NCBI GenBank assembly: GCA_004794655.1
Contig: SMMW01000141.1
Coordinates: 1,056,501 to 1,120,500 of the forward strand
DNA: 64,000 nt
DNA from: Marisa cornuarietis
Lineage: Eukaryota; Mollusca; Gastropoda; Architaenioglossa; Ampullariidae
Direction of reading: 5' to 3'
Shown here: one piece after another, positions 12,128-27,100 of the stretch
Position numbering within the stretch: position 1 is the stretch's first letter
Layout: each line of letters begins with the position of its first letter
The notes under the pieces: model-generated
The model's database searches: none
Told to the model about the DNA's origin: nothing
Seen by the model: only the letters and a program-made list of their open reading frames with translations
Made by a program: the position numbers and the translations under genes

Positions 12128-14129
12128 TCAGTCACTTAGTGAGGTCAGGTAGGCACTGACATTTGGAAGAATTTTCCAAAAATCTGTTGCCATGTTTATG
12201 TTTTCATTTTGATTTTCTGTGTAAACTTTGAACAGCAAGTGGAATGATGGCGGTAGGAAAAAGATGAACTTGTCGGTGATGACCTGTTGACCTGGAAGCA
12301 AATGAATCAATCTGCTAATCTTGGAAGCAATTTGACAGCCTCTACTATTTGGACTAGACAAGAATTTTGTCTGTTATATGAATGCTCAGTTTTTTATGCC
12401 ACCAAAGTGCATGTGCTCATGAAGAAGTCACTCCAAAAACAGAACTAAGCAAGAGAACTGTAGTCTATACACCAAATGAATATATCTCAGTTTGCTGACT
12501 AGAAACACTGATCCAAAATTCTGAACCCCCTCCCTGCTTCTTATTTGTCAGGTGGAGATATTTACACACAAGAAAGAGATACTTCCATCATTACCATTGA
12601 GACCTGCAAGATGAAAGGATGCCCATGTGTCTCTTAATTTGCTCCGGATGCACTTCACCACTTGAAGGGATTCGATTCCATCAGCTCTGAAACAAACACA
12701 ACAGCACAAACTCCTTGCTTTACCATACATCACTGGGTAATGGAGGAGAAAAACTCATAGTTAACCATATAATTTCTAGAATAACCACTGCACCACATTG
12801 TTTGGTTCTAACATTGTTGAAAATGTTAAATAAAGGTAAATAGTCCTCTCAGTCTAAAGGCAGGAACGGTAAGTGGTTCACTGTGTGTACAACTGTGTGG
12901 AAGGTGGAACCCAGCCCTCTCCTTCAGCTACTTTTATCTTCCCTGATAAATCAGATTCCCATTTCTGCTGGATGGGTTAGAATGTTTTTAACCCCAAGTG
13001 GGTGTTGAACCAGCAAACTTCTGCTCCACAGTGAAATGCACTAACCACCAGGCTACATGGATTCCTCACTGAGCACAAAGTCCAGTAAGTACTGAGTACA
13101 GTGTTTGCTGAAATTGCACTACAGTAAACTAAAGTTTTTTCTTTTTCTAATTCTTAGTTTTATGATAATTACTAGCTACAATATCCTTTCAATTTTTTGT
13201 AGTACAGAGCTCTAAAGAAGCATGAAAGAGTCGAAGAACTTTATTTTGACTTGACTTCCAGCTTAACAACACCTAAAAAGTTTTTTTTCTGAAAATGTAA
13301 CAGTTGTTTTCTTTACATAACGGTAGCCTCTACAGTCAATGATCTGTGAAATGCAACACGTCGTCTAAAGAAAAAGTTTTCTAACAAAATTATGCAGTAA
13401 AACACTCATAAATACATTTTTTCTTTTGTAGTAAATCTCTTCCAGAGTGCATCAAACACAAGGTGTTTCTCTTGCACACTTGTGACACCCAGCTGCTCCC
13501 ATGGGACTGGCAATGCCAGGTCAGTGAAGGTCAGTTGTAATGGCATCATTGGACAAGAGACAGTGTTATAATTTTCTGTGAAGAAGACAGCACTGCAACA
13601 AAACTCGATCTTGAAATTTCTAAAAAAGAAATATATTCTAATACTTTAGAAACAGATGATGTGAAATGGAGCAGAATGAGAGTCTTTTGTATAGATTTTT
13701 CTTGCATTGTTCTAGCAGTTTAAGCATGTAGGAATATTTTTTTAACAGCTCAGAAAATATTTTATATATTGTCAGTATAAATACAGAATATCTGTAATAA
13801 CCAAGCAAAGATCATAAAATGTAACTGATGATCGCCTACCCTTGCACATGAATCGGGTTAGACAAGGATTAAACTAATTTAGGGGCTGTTTACAGCCTTT
13901 TCTTGAAAACATGTCAGTGCCATCCTACCCTTTTCCAGTGAGAGGTTAAGTGTATAAATATATAAAATATATTAACACAAATCAAACAGCTGAGTTAGAT
14001 CTTACTTTGTTCTCAGTTCACACGGCTTAGGCAGTTTTGGTACTAGCTGTATGGTAAGGTCGACCTTTTCTGCAATTAAGATGAAATGTAATGTCTGATG
14101 TAACAGTAACATGGCAGGTAAATAAATTC
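12128..14129 (-). CDS. ap5b1: AP5B1 C-terminal exons (appendage-like region)
   Basis: Four exons: 14006-14129, 13416-13619, 12604-12686 and 12128-12291. They encode a beta-rich end: KVDLTIQLVPKLPKPCEL, TFTDLALPVPWEQLG, ADGIESLQVVKCIRSKL and FFLPPSFHLLFKVY, ending with SAYLTSLSD and TGA. The order and spacing mirror vertebrate AP5B1. The donor after 13416 (AAT|gtattt) is weak, so that boundary could shift by a few codons. Confidence 0.82.
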
Positions 14130-15068
14130 CTGAAAAGTATTAATACAGATGTTTTGTATTGTATTTGTAAAGGCAAATAAGTAATACAAGATTATCTCCT
14201 TCTTTATCTATCTGTACACATGCATGCATAAAGAGGTGTGTGTGTGAGAGGGAGAGAGGAAAAGAGGGTAAAGATGGCTACTTTCTAAATGCAGTCTAAA
14301 GCCAGTTAAGAAAACTTGGAGCTTTTTATTACAATACTTTTAATAAATGCAATTTAATATCTCTCGACTACACAAACATAGTGCGCTTCTTGTAAATAAC
14401 ATGTTTTTAATGTATAGAATTTCTTTCTGAAGTTCTCTTATTACCACTGTAAATTTAATCACATAAAATAGACTAGAGAATAAGACTTACCAGACTTTGA
14501 CAAAGACAAGATGTAAAATTCTGAAACAGAAAAGAACTTTTTAGAATATGGCAAGATGCAAATTAGCAATCATAAACACGCATACTACCACACAGAAAAC
14601 ATACAGAGACAGAACTGAACTGTTTATCTGATGGGTCAACAATCCTTCGAAAGTAGGGTGAAATATAGTTTCATCATTAGCGATTTAAATCAAAACATCA
14701 ATATAAGACAAAATGTAAGATACAGACTAAAATGACTATATACATGGGTATCATTACCACCACTCAGCTTATGGTCTTTTAACACAGTCCACACAATGCT
14801 CGTCCTTCTTACCCTCCCCGCTTCTGCTCTTGCTAATTTTCTACCATCTTCCTCTGCAGAATCCCTATATTTTCTATGTTTCTGTTACTTGGTGTCTTTT
14901 TGTGTTTTCTATCTTTGTTTTTCTGTTTGTCGTTAGTACTGTCGTTTATTCTTACGCCCCTTGTGTTCTATCCATTTAGTCCATGTTTCTTACTTGTTTT
15001 TAAGCGCTAAGAGCATGCTCTCTATGAGTGTGAATATGGGCTATACAAATCTTCCTTATTATTATTAT

Positions 15069-15105
<37 letters not shown>

Positions 15106-18100
15106 GTGCATAAGTTGACCATTAGGTCTCATCCAAGCGTCCATAACATTAGAAGCCATGACCTCAACTTAAGAAGGTATAGAGAAAACAAACCCCTTAT
15201 ACACAACAACGATACCTTCACCTCACTCTCATTGATCATTCAGATTGTTTACATGAGTCCCTCTGTCTATATATGTACGCTTGGGCTGACACCCCAATCT
15301 GTCCACATGCACATACATACGCACACACAGAACCTTTCTTCTCTCTTGCTCTTTCTCCCCTCTCCAGCACACATACTAACATGCCCACAGACCTGTAGTA
15401 GGCCATTGGCTTGTGGGTCAAAGAAGCCTGTGAGTCTAATCAAATTGTGTCACCCTATATGATATTTCCAATATTCCCGTTTTTGACTTAGCACAAAGAA
15501 ACTATACACTGTGACATTTCTTATAGCAATTTTTTCAGCAATACAGCAAAGTATCCTGGTGGGACTTACTATTTATATGAGGTGCAAGATACTTCGCCCT
15601 GATATCAACATAGGTTTGACAATGTAACAGAAAATGTTTCTTCATCTCCTGTCTTGGCAGAAACGGCTGATTTTTTTATATATGGTTTTATATATATCTG
15701 TTCCTTCACTAATTACTCATCTGATGTTTTTTTATGGTTATTACTGAAAGCTACCTTTCCTGTTCAAACTCCTTTTCAAACAAACTCTAAACTGAATACT
15801 ACTCAACTCTATTTTAGTTTTTCGATTTATTCCCAGAGTTTTCATTCAGTCTTTAAGCAACAAGATGAAAGCCCTAGCATCTCCTACCCACCTTTTTCCC
15901 AAAAAGGCCTAAATCTCAATAGAATATTCCATTGTTTTTGTCCATGGTAGTCCTAAATTTAGATATATCTTGTATGCCTGGATTGAAAATCTTGACTTAT
16001 CCATGATGTTTAGGTGTAACCAGTATTTTACAGCTCATATTGTGCTAGATATATGCAGGAGGTTTTGCCTGCTCTTGCTGTATGGAGTAGAGGGTGGTTT
16101 AAAGGCCAGTTGAAAGCTGAGTGGGCAGCAGTGCTGATTAGTAGCACTGATTGGTATGAAAGTTTGTGTTGTCCAGCGCTGATTGGTAGCACTGATCGGC
16201 ATGTAAGTTTGTGTTGTCCAGAGGAGACAGAGAAAGCTGCAGCAAATAGGAAGGGGCCGCACACAACCTCCTGGTAGGCAGACCCCAGCAACATTATCAG
16301 TCTCATCTTCGAATACAGCCGGGCAATCTTCACACATTAACCTTCCCAGTGATCATAAAACGGGAGGGAGAAGTGCAACAACACACAAGTCAGACACAAG
16401 CATGTGGGGTGTAGTAGGTGACCGAGTTACATATATACCACATGTTGGCAGTTCTAATGTCTACACAAAAATAGTGATTAACATATAAACAATATGTTGG
16501 GAGTTCTACTGTCTACACACAAACGGTGAATAAATTAACCTTTTTTCTTACTGTAACCCCAGACTTCAGAAGTATATAACAGCAAAGGCAGAACAGTTGA
16601 AAGATGATACTAGGATTCAGGTCAACAGCTGAATTACTCTTTCTTTTCATTTTTTGACAATTGTGTGGAGTGCAGTCATAAGTAATAATTTTGTAGTTAT
16701 TGTAAAGCCTAGATAGCTGTAGCTGTTTACAATTTTAATTACATTTGGCCCAATATACCAGTTTTTGCTTTCTGACAGAGGCCCTCTTTTTCTAAATACC
16801 ACGATTTTTGTTTTCTTTAAGTTTGTAACCAACACGTCTGTCCCTGATGGCTATGTAGGGCAGAGGTTTTCAAACTGTGGTACGAGTACCACTACTGGTA
16901 TGCGAAGGTATGATGGGTGGTATGTGAACACCATGCAGCAATATAAAAGAACGCGTGTCTATATTTTACGGGGGCTGTATGTTCGCTGTCATTGCTGCGG
17001 GTGAAGGAAAGGCAGGAATGTCTTAGCATCAGGATATTAAGCCATTAAAAGGGCCTCAAGAATATTGGGAACCAGACCCTTGTAATCCTGACTGACAGCA
17101 ATCTGCATATTTACTCTGTTTACCCCATGGATAGGTGCGTGGGGTCTGTAGGTGTTGTGACCAACGGGTCACCGACAGTTAAAAGTTTGTCAGACGCGGA
17201 GATGGATAATATACATGTTTAATGAAAGATATTTATATCATGATATATTAACAATTAAGTAACTACTGAATAAATCATATACTAAATACTGGCGAACCTA
17301 AGACTAAATCCTAGACTAGTGTATATATATATATATATTTGCAGGGGTAGTGTTGGGAGGTGGTACTCGGTCAATTCGACTTTTCGAAAGTGGTACTTGT
17401 CTGGGAAAGTTTGAAAACATCTGACGTAAGGGGTGGGCTAGTTGCACAAGAACACAAAAAGATGGAATTTGCTGCGCAACTGTAGATTTTATTCAGAGTC
17501 ACTTGGTGGCTGGCCTGCCTTCTCTCTGCTCTCACTTCCAAATCCAAAAGCCTCCCACAACTTCAAACCTACACTATTTATCCTATCTCCCACTGAACAT
17601 TCCAGACACCATCCCCCCTTTTCCCGTAGCCTTGACCTGTCCCCTAACCCTAACCCTGGCAGAGGCCCCCACCCACCCCATGAGTCCAAGGCCAGACTTC
17701 CAAGCCTTGCTAAGTGTGTCTCCACGTGTGAAGTGGGATTGTGTTTGAGAGCATGTGTAAGTGTATGCACGTGCATGTGTATGGATGTGACGATCATGTG
17801 TGAATGTCAGTACGCATGCATAAACATGTTCATGTGAGCACGTGTGTAATGACCGTCTGTATGTACGTGAGTGTATGGATGTATGTACACGATAGTCCTA
17901 AAGGTACAACTGTCTGGTCATCACCTTCCCAAGTGGGTCAGGCGACTTCCAAACTTCCAATGTAACAATAGGTTCAGTAGCCATTGGTGGGACAGTTCAA
18001 GGCTGGCTATTATGTATGCAGGAGGCGTGGGAAAGAGACAGGGGGGCCGTTCGACCACTACCTTCTACAAAAACAAAGAAATAACTAAGTACACTACTAG

Positions 18101-21100
18101 AGTGCTACAAGTTAATTTTTAACCCAAGGTCTTTTGATAACTGTTCTATGCTTGAAATTTGGTTTTGAAGACAGAGGGAGAAGAAAGGGAAAGAGTTAAA
18201 AAGTACTGCTTAGTTGGCAATGTAAATCACTTACTCTTCACCTCTTCAAATATCTCTGTCCCAACATCCACTTCAAATGTAATGGCAAAAATCTTATTGT
18301 CATCCATGGATTCATCCTGCAAGTTGTCACTTACAAGTCAGATGTTTTAAACAAGATTTTCATCTAGCATATATTCAACACTTTCTCATTAATGCTTACG
18401 GATGAAGGTAGAATGGTAACTTGAAATATGTTTTAGGAACAACACGCTCAAGCAGCATCATCTTAACTGCCAAACAGTAGTATTTCAATGTAATATGATA
18501 ATCCAGAATTACCTTCAAGAAGTAAGGAAGAGTTAAAAGCTTTAATCAATTTACATGGAAATCACAGAGCTACATCAACATGCTAAGAGATCAAACTTAA
18601 TACATACATTCAGAAATACAGTAAAACCTTCTCATTAAGACCTTCCCTACTATGACCCCTCTCTTAGATACGACATAAAAATGCTCACAGGGATATTTTG
18701 CTATATAAACGGCACATCTGTTACCACTACCTCCCCAACACAACTTACTGCTGGCAGTTTGTGCTCTATAATGACTTTTTTTGGGCAAGAGTAGCATGTT
18801 GAAAAAAATTAAGTACATTTTGAAAAAGACAACTTATGGTCAACTGTCTGCCATCTGTTAGGGCTTTCTGCAGAAATAAGTACGTTAAATAAATGTAGTA
18901 CATTTTGTAGTACATTTAGTATGAGACTGCTTGTTAAGTGTTATTTTTTTGTCTCTTGGTTTACCTGGCTAGCACACATCAGTTGACTGTACGTGTTTCA
19001 TTACAGCCTGTTGCAGAAATCATGTGCTTATCAACTTTGTGTTCTATTGTGACTTTTTAGAGAAAACACATTTAAAATATATATATATATCTATACACAA
19101 TGCATTTTGAGACTATATCTTTGTCTACCATGGTACAATGCATTGATTGCCCTTACCAGGAGAGTTACTTACCCTATAAATCTTCAACCAAATGAAACAA
19201 TGGCAAAATCAGTAGGCACGACTGAGCAAAACCAAAAACGACATAGAAAAGCACTGTAACATGGTTTTAATGTATTTTTCAGCATTTAAAGAAATGAACA
19301 TGAATTTATAAGTGTTTGAAGTTATGGTTTGTGGATATGAGAGCAGACTGGTCCACTTCCCTACCAAGATTCCTCTCAGGTATGACATTACTTTTGGTGG
19401 ATTTTATGAAGCCTTAATAGGGAGGTTTTACTGCACATAATGGAAGCAAATGAAGAAATTCTTACCAAGGACACCAAGTAGTGGGCAGCCAGCTCCGTAC
19501 GCAGACGAGACAAATTGTTGTAGTAGCTCTCCAGTCTTCCTATAAAACGATTCACTGCTGTTACATTACAGATTTAATTTGTCATATTTAGTTTTGTCAG
19601 CATTAGTAACAGGTGAAATTGTAAATGCAAGAAGGTACTGACAAGACACAACAGTCTGTTTGAACACATAAACCAAAGAAAGCAAAACACAAAACAATTG
19701 AAGACTGACAAGACAAACTGGACAGAAAACATCTGCCTTCATTTGGTGTATTTTGTGATCAAGTCTGAAATCTACCTTTCACAGATACAGATATTATGAA
19801 ACATATTGTTTGGCTGCTAACTTGCATCAAGTTTCCATTAAATTCTGATCATTTAAAAATACCGTCTGCATTAAAATGAGCAAAGTAAAAGGTAATTTAA
19901 AGCAGAGCAAAGCAAAAGATAAAGCATCATTGGATTCATCTGTGGTTGTATTCCTGGAGGGATTCTTACCAGAAACATGAGGCCTGCTACATTCGGATGA
20001 TGCATCAGACTGCATGAAGTGGGGCAGCAGTGATATTCTGCAGAGTTTCAATCTTGTGAATACTTTTTGAAGATCAACATTTAGAAACATTCATAAATAT
20101 AAAATCCAAAGAACCCAAACTTAATATAACACTCTATAGGTTTCCATATTCAGAAATAGAAACAGATATCCTTGTCTTACCTTTTTCAACATCCCTGTGT
20201 TTACAAAATGTTTAGGCACATCTACTGTTTCAATTATCCCATTTTTCTGGAAATAAACTTTTACAAGACGTGCAGTGCAGTCTTGTGTGTTCATAAGACC
20301 CTTAAAGTAAGTTTTAAATGCTTCTGCAAATGCTGAAATACTGCCCAGGGTATTTCTAAACATTTCTGTGAAACATGATCTTAACTAGTTTAAATCATTC
20401 TCGAAGAATTCAATTAAAGATGCACAAATGATATAATAAATATAAACTGTTACCCTACCTTTTCCAATAAATGAGTGGTTCATCTATGTAGATAATCTCT
20501 GTTTTCACAGGGGGATTTAAACTTCCTGAGAAAAAAAATGCAATATGTTGTAAAAATTTCATCTTGATTCAAAATCAGTATTTCCGTAGTTTTCATATCA
20601 ATGTCACCGTCACTTAATCACAATCATCCTCATTACATTTTTGAATTCTGAGGTGTTGAACCTACAGTACTCTCAGGCCTGTTCTTTTCAAGATGTTTAA
20701 GGTGTTCTTATCAGATTTATTAAAATTCACCTAAGAATTTCCCACCAGTTACAAAAGTAAAGTCCATGCAGGTTGTGTGTTGTGTGGCTTGTTGCCCTAG
20801 TAAAAAAAACGAGAGGCATACCAGGCACATGGTGGTTAAAGAGCTACTGTAAACCTATGGTCATGTCATCTGCTACTGTCAAAGAAGAAACAACACAACT
20901 GCATGACCCTAAGAGGGATATCTAACAAATCGATCATTCCTCATGCAGTGATTGTGAGGTCATAGGTCAATCTTTACCTTTTCACTTCTCTGCCACATTC
21001 CACTCAATATCTGGAAACAGTTGTACAAAGAACAGGGACCACTAGCTTAACCCTCTTAGCCCGTTATAAAAATATTTCTATGTTCAAAAACATGGGCTTA

Positions 21101-24100
21101 AAATTTATGATTTTGAAGACGATAGTGAAACTGCAGAGCCACGATTGTGGAGCACGAGCCATGATAGTGAGCGTATCATGGCTCATCGTGCTCTGCAGGT
21201 AGGGCCACAATCATGGCCCATCGTGCAAAGAGAGAATCACGATCGTGGAGCAGAGCCACAATAGTGGCTTATCGTAATCTGCCGGTCAAACCAGTAAACT
21301 GGCTCTACGGACTCATGTCATGTTGTTCTTCCTAAAGCATGTTTGCTTCATGTAAATACTGTGATGTGTTCTAAACTATGGCAACAGTTGCACTCTGGGT
21401 GCAATATTACTAGAAATCAAAGACTCAAGAGAAGAGACATAGCACTGGGTAAAGAAAGACTGGACTGTTACCTGAAAGCAAGGAAGTAATATTCTGACTG
21501 AGAGTGATTCCCCCTAGAAGCTTTGCACTAAGGACTTCATGAATCTGTTGAGAGAAAAACAAACGTCATTTATATTTATTTTTATAGTCACTAAATGATT
21601 AAAACACCAGAGAAGAATTAAAAAGTTGATGTGGCTGGTGTCATATGGTTTCTGACATTCATTCATTCTGCCCATAGATCAGTTTTGACTATATATATAC
21701 ATACAGAGACTGAATAAAAATTAAACAAAAAACAGGAAAGAAGCAAAGGAATTGATAAAAACATTATTAAAAGAACAGATTACTCTAGAGATCTGGAAGT
21801 GAGGACTAAAGATACCAGTCAGATTAAATGAGGAAATAACAGTGGTTATAAACCTCCCCTTACCTTTTCATCACATGCGCTTGTCAGCAAAGCATATTGC
21901 AGTCTAGCTCTGTTACTAATCTCTGAGTCAGTAAATGATGTCATCATTTCCAGAAGTAGTTCACCCATTTCTGTAAGCAGCAAGGAATCAGTGAAAAATA
22001 TATTTTTTTAGATTCGTATTGCTAATTGACTCAATAACATGCTGACATATTTGCAAATTACACATCGAAGTGTTTTTTCTAGAATCATTTGATGATTCTG
22101 CTCGTTCTAATGTATTGTGGCTTCTTTCATGGTAGGACACAGCAGGAAGTTGCATAACCAGAAAAATACAATGCTAAATATATATATATAAATGCATGTT
22201 ATTTATCTATATCTATATGAGGACATTCAAAAGTTTGAAGATTTTTTATAAAAAAATTTTTGTGCTAACTTTATGAAATTCTACATTATTATTATTATTA
22301 TTATTATTTATTTTTGATTTATTTTATTGTTAAACTTTGATACTAATAAAATACATGCAGTGTGATTATAATGAAAGGAATTAATAATTTAAGCCTTGCT
22401 CTTCAAATTTTCAAAGTAGTACATGATTATATTTTAAACCCATGTGTGTATACCCTTTTCTTGCCCATTCATAAAACTTCCTCCCAAATGAAATCTCAGT
22501 GTCTTTAAATCCTTAAGAAGATTGCTGCTCAAACATTCTCTTGTTACTTGGTTCCTCTTTGCATTTTCTATATTTGTCTTCTATTCATTGTCAGTACTGT
22601 TGTTTATTCTTCTGTCCCTCGTATGCAATTCATGTTGTCCATGCCTCATTCTTGTTTTAAGTGCTAAGAATATGCCCCTTATGAGTGTGAGTATATATAC
22701 AAATATACAAATCTTTCATTTATTGCTATTATTAGATGCCCGTCACACAGATCAGTGTAGAAAACGTATTTTCAACATGGAATAAGTTTGCGTGTGAACC
22801 ACCAACGGTCCACTGGTCAAGTTACCACCGCCACCATTAATAGCCTGAAAGGATGGTCAAGGCGGGTGGCCATAAATCTTGACCAGTGATGCGCGGCCCG
22901 CCGATTTGAAGCGGCTGTGGAAAAAATTCTAGTGTCAGCCAGTTCCCCTGAATCGGTCAACTTCAAAGAGGGGACTGGAGACACGCCACGTGGAGGCAGA
23001 AACATCTTGGCCTCTGCGTGAGAAAAATCCTCACTTTTCCAAACCACGCGCTGGCGATAGGAGGTCCATCTCGCCGAGACGTAAATTTGCATGTTAGGGA
23101 GATATGCTGTTTTTTGTGCTGGTAGTTTAAATTTAAATTTGGTGAAGTGCGATTCGCCACAGAACTTTGGATGATCATTGGACTAAGTGTATACCCGGGA
23201 GGGTGGAGTACTTCTATATCAACATGAACTGTGAATGTGTGATGAAAACTGTTTGCCATCTGTGAGAGGAGAGTCTTACGCATACGGTTGTGAAGCAGTG
23301 ACAGCCAGGGAGCTAAGTCTGTCAGAATCTTTTTGATCAAATCTGTAGAACTAGTGTGGTATTGATATACGTGATTTATTCTACATGCTTTGCTTTAGTC
23401 TAATTACATTTTATTATTTTATATTCATTGATCTGGACTTAATGATTATGTGGATGTGTGTATGTGTGTTGTAACAGAGGTGCTGCGTGAGAGTCAGTTT
23501 AGTTATCCACTGCGCAACAGAGCACGCAACAACCTTTACAATCAGGTCTTGCAGCTGTGGGTTAACTGAGAGTGTCAGAAGTCTATTTAATCCCTTAGCA
23601 TGAAATGTGAGCAAAGTAAAAGAAAAGGCATCCCCAGAAAAGACATTTCTTTCCAAAATGTAAAAATCTAAGGTGTATAATAGTCTTATCCTAAAAGAAA
23701 TATAACATCTAAGGTTCAGGATTCTTACCGTAGTAGAAGCAGCTTGTGGAATGGTGAAGCAGCATGTTACGGCATGTTGCCAGTACAGACGTCCCTAGCT
23801 CCCAAGTGCACTTGCTCTGATCTCGTGCATATCTCACTAAACCCAGCAAAAACCTGAGTGTCTTCTGTTTATTATAAAATAGTTTATTATTACTTGATGT
23901 CACAGCTTGTATAATGATACTGTCAACAAGATATGTTGTGCGAGTTTGTTAATATGATACCAAAGTAGGAGTCCACAGGATCGCTTGGATAACACAGGGT
24001 CTTAAAGGTAATTCACATATAGATGCATGATATAAATCCCTTTTAGATATCATTGTTCTTCATCCTTTCTGTAGCGCGAAGGATGGGAAACAGAAGCATT

Positions 24101-27100
24101 AACTTTAACTTGCACTACTAGTAAACAATACATTTTTAGTTATATTTTTGTCAAGAAATATTTACTGATTAATGAATAATAATTAACACAAAAGTATGTC
24201 GAATGTGTATTTAAAAGGAATCTCTTAGAAAAAAAGTCTTACTGTCTGAGAAATGTCTTGTTGCTGGGCTGCAATGCTAAGCACCTGCAGGAAGAAGCGG
24301 AATTGTGATAAAACTTCCTCCTTTGCGCTGTTTAGCACCTGGGAGTGGAGTGATGACAGTGCCTCCATGTAAATCACCCTGCAAGATGCTGCTACATATA
24401 AACGGCTATGCAGCTGGACATTTAAAAAATTCCTTAAGACATTCATCTCAAGGCAAAGTTCTTAAGCACATGAAACACAGACAAGAGACTGGATGGTGCC
24501 TATAAGGTCATTTGTTAGAGCAGAATTACATAAAGATCAATTAACTCACATTTCTGTCTTTGTCTTTTTTACAAACATCCTTCAGCTACTTGTAATGTTG
24601 TCTGAAATTTTCAGTAAAACCGAAAGATCTTTCCAAAGAAACATTGCCAGGTAGATAGGTATGCAAAGTGAATGTGAGACAAATAAAAGCAAGCACTGAG
24701 CCAGAAACTCAAAGATGTCTGTAATCACCTTTCACCAATGTTTTCTTTTACAGCCAACAGGAAGTCAAGGATGACTGGAATAAGGTGTGGGTAATCCACT
24801 ACAAGATCTTGGGTAATCCTGCATGTGCATTAAAAAGCATGTGCACAATAATATCAGACAAACTTGTGTTCTTATACAAGAAGCGTACAGATAGGCGGGC
24901 AGGGTGACAAATAAACACCTATGACAGCCACCCCAATAACATGTAATTATAGTTTTATGTAATTATTCTTTGTTCCTTAAAACTGTCTTACAAAGGATTT
25001 CATGCTCCAGTATTTTGCCAAAGTTAAATCTAGCCCACTTTTTAACTGTTACAACTGCTATAAGAAAGAAAACAAAGCAGCTGGCTTATTTACTGGAAAC
25101 AAGATGATTCCAACCTAGGTATTGTAAACACCAAACAATATGAGATAAAATGAAGAAAACTCCATACATATTGCTTTTTTTCACATAGACCAGTTGACAA
25201 ACATCCTAGAAATCAGATATTTGTATGACCTTTTTATGACAACAGAACAGAAATAAGATCCTACCACAACCTAATGAAGGAATGTGGGGGAAGAAATTAT
25301 GCCACTACTTACTTGAGAATTATGTTTGCCACTACCTGCGTCTTGTGATGCCTAAGGCTAGCATACAGAACTCGGTAGAGCCCAACTGCAACTTGCTCAT
25401 TGCCAGTTGTGAGAGTCAAACGCTTCAGGTAGTGAATGTCATTTATTAGTCCTGTCAGGAAAGGACAAATTCAAATTGTCTGAAATGATTTTGGCATTAA
25501 AAAAAACCCAAACTGATTAGCTGCTAAAAAGGTAGTCACTGATTTTACGGTTGCAAGGTGTTAGAGTTTTCATTTATGTTGGCAGTGTCCCATCTCCTCA
25601 CTGCCTAACTTTCCCCAACCCTCTACAGGGTCACGTACCCACTCCATAGCTGGGTCAAATGAAGGAATTACCCTAGATCTCAAAGGTATCATCAAAACAG
25701 CAGCTAGTGTGTACACCTTCAGGTTCAGATGACATTTTTCTAACCACTAGGCTTTCTGCTTCCCTTCACCCTTACAAAAAAATCCTGCCTTAAGAATTAG
25801 AGTTTTCTCTGCAACCTCTAAGTTTTTGTTAATACTGAAGAGGAGGTCCATCCACATCATGGTGATTTTGCCTAACAAGAAATCTGAGGGGATATGGGAG
25901 GCAAGACCTTACAGAAAGATCAAATGCTGAAAGTTTTGGTCTATTGACCGCACCTGTTTATAAACCACACCCACTAAATTTTAAAAAAGTCATTATTTTT
26001 TTCATAATGTTAACAGTTAACACTTTAACATGGAGCTAATTGAAAAATTGATCTGAATCTGAAAAATCCTGAAAAATCCACAAAAAGCTGCATCGCTGTT
26101 TAAGCCCCAGAGTTTATATCTGCGGGAAAAAGTTGCAGCTTATAGTCCGAAATTTACGGTATATTCCAAACAGGTGATGTGGAAGTAAGCCTAGGCTCAC
26201 CTTGATCCTGCCCAACTGGTAGGCTGCCCACGCAAATGGTCAGCTTGTCGATATGAATGTCCAGGCTGTCAAAGACGGATGGATGCATATGCTGCCGTAT
26301 GGTTTTGGCCACTACACTAGTGTTGTGCTCAGTATCACTGTTAATGCTTACAGGCTGTACAAAGTACATAAATCTGACACTTAACATATTTGATGGAAAA
26401 GACAAATGAGCATCCTAAAGAGAAATAAAACTGTCGGTTGAAAAACCCTTAAATACTGCTTGCATAGTTACTACTCGTTCTCTGTTTACAAACCTCATCT
26501 GTGCAATTCTCTTCCTTTAAACATCAGACATTCTCTAGCTCTGCTTTAAAACACACACACACACACACACACGATGTACTTCATATGTCATTATTTTTGT
26601 TAACTCTTGCCTTGTGGTTCTTTTGTGTGTGTGTGTGTGTGTTTGTCTGTGTGAGTGTGTGAGAGAGAGAGAGAGTGTGAGAGCACCTCAAATAAAACAC
26701 CAAAATTCCAGGCCTTAAAGAAGACAGCTAAACATATTTCTACACAAAATAACCCACCTTCATTTGTGGTTTTAGCCACTGCAAAAGAAGCAAGCGCAGA
26801 GCTGGGGGCAGGGAGAGGAGCTGGATGTTAGAGACTAAGCGTCGGTGTAGCATAGCTTCCTCCTCTTTTGTTAAAATCTCTCCACGAAACTCCTCCTGGA
26901 TAAAGAAAGAAGATACAGAAAATAAAATCTCCCTTTACCAGGATGAACCATAAGTCCTGCCATAAGGTAGAGGTGCAGCCTTGCATTAGGAAACATATCA
27001 ACTGCATTAACTTTCTGTCAACTTTTCTGCAGTTGTTGAAAGGAGCAATTAGGATTAAGAAGATAGCAGTAAATGAGCACTTTTTGTGGTGTGTGTGTGT

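Larger units (their letters stand above)
14521..18234 (-). other. AP5B1 repeat-rich 3.7-kb intron
   Basis: Between the 30-nt microexon and exon 18235-18316. It contains family A copy 2, an AC microsatellite, small tandem duplications, the LINE remnant and the 563-bp hAT element. The ORFs in 17442-17837 look non-coding. Confidence 0.7.

Noticed and set aside
17636..17658. CCCTAACCCTAACCCTGG resembles the telomere repeat
   Set aside because: Only about two and a half units; too short to suggest an interstitial telomere.
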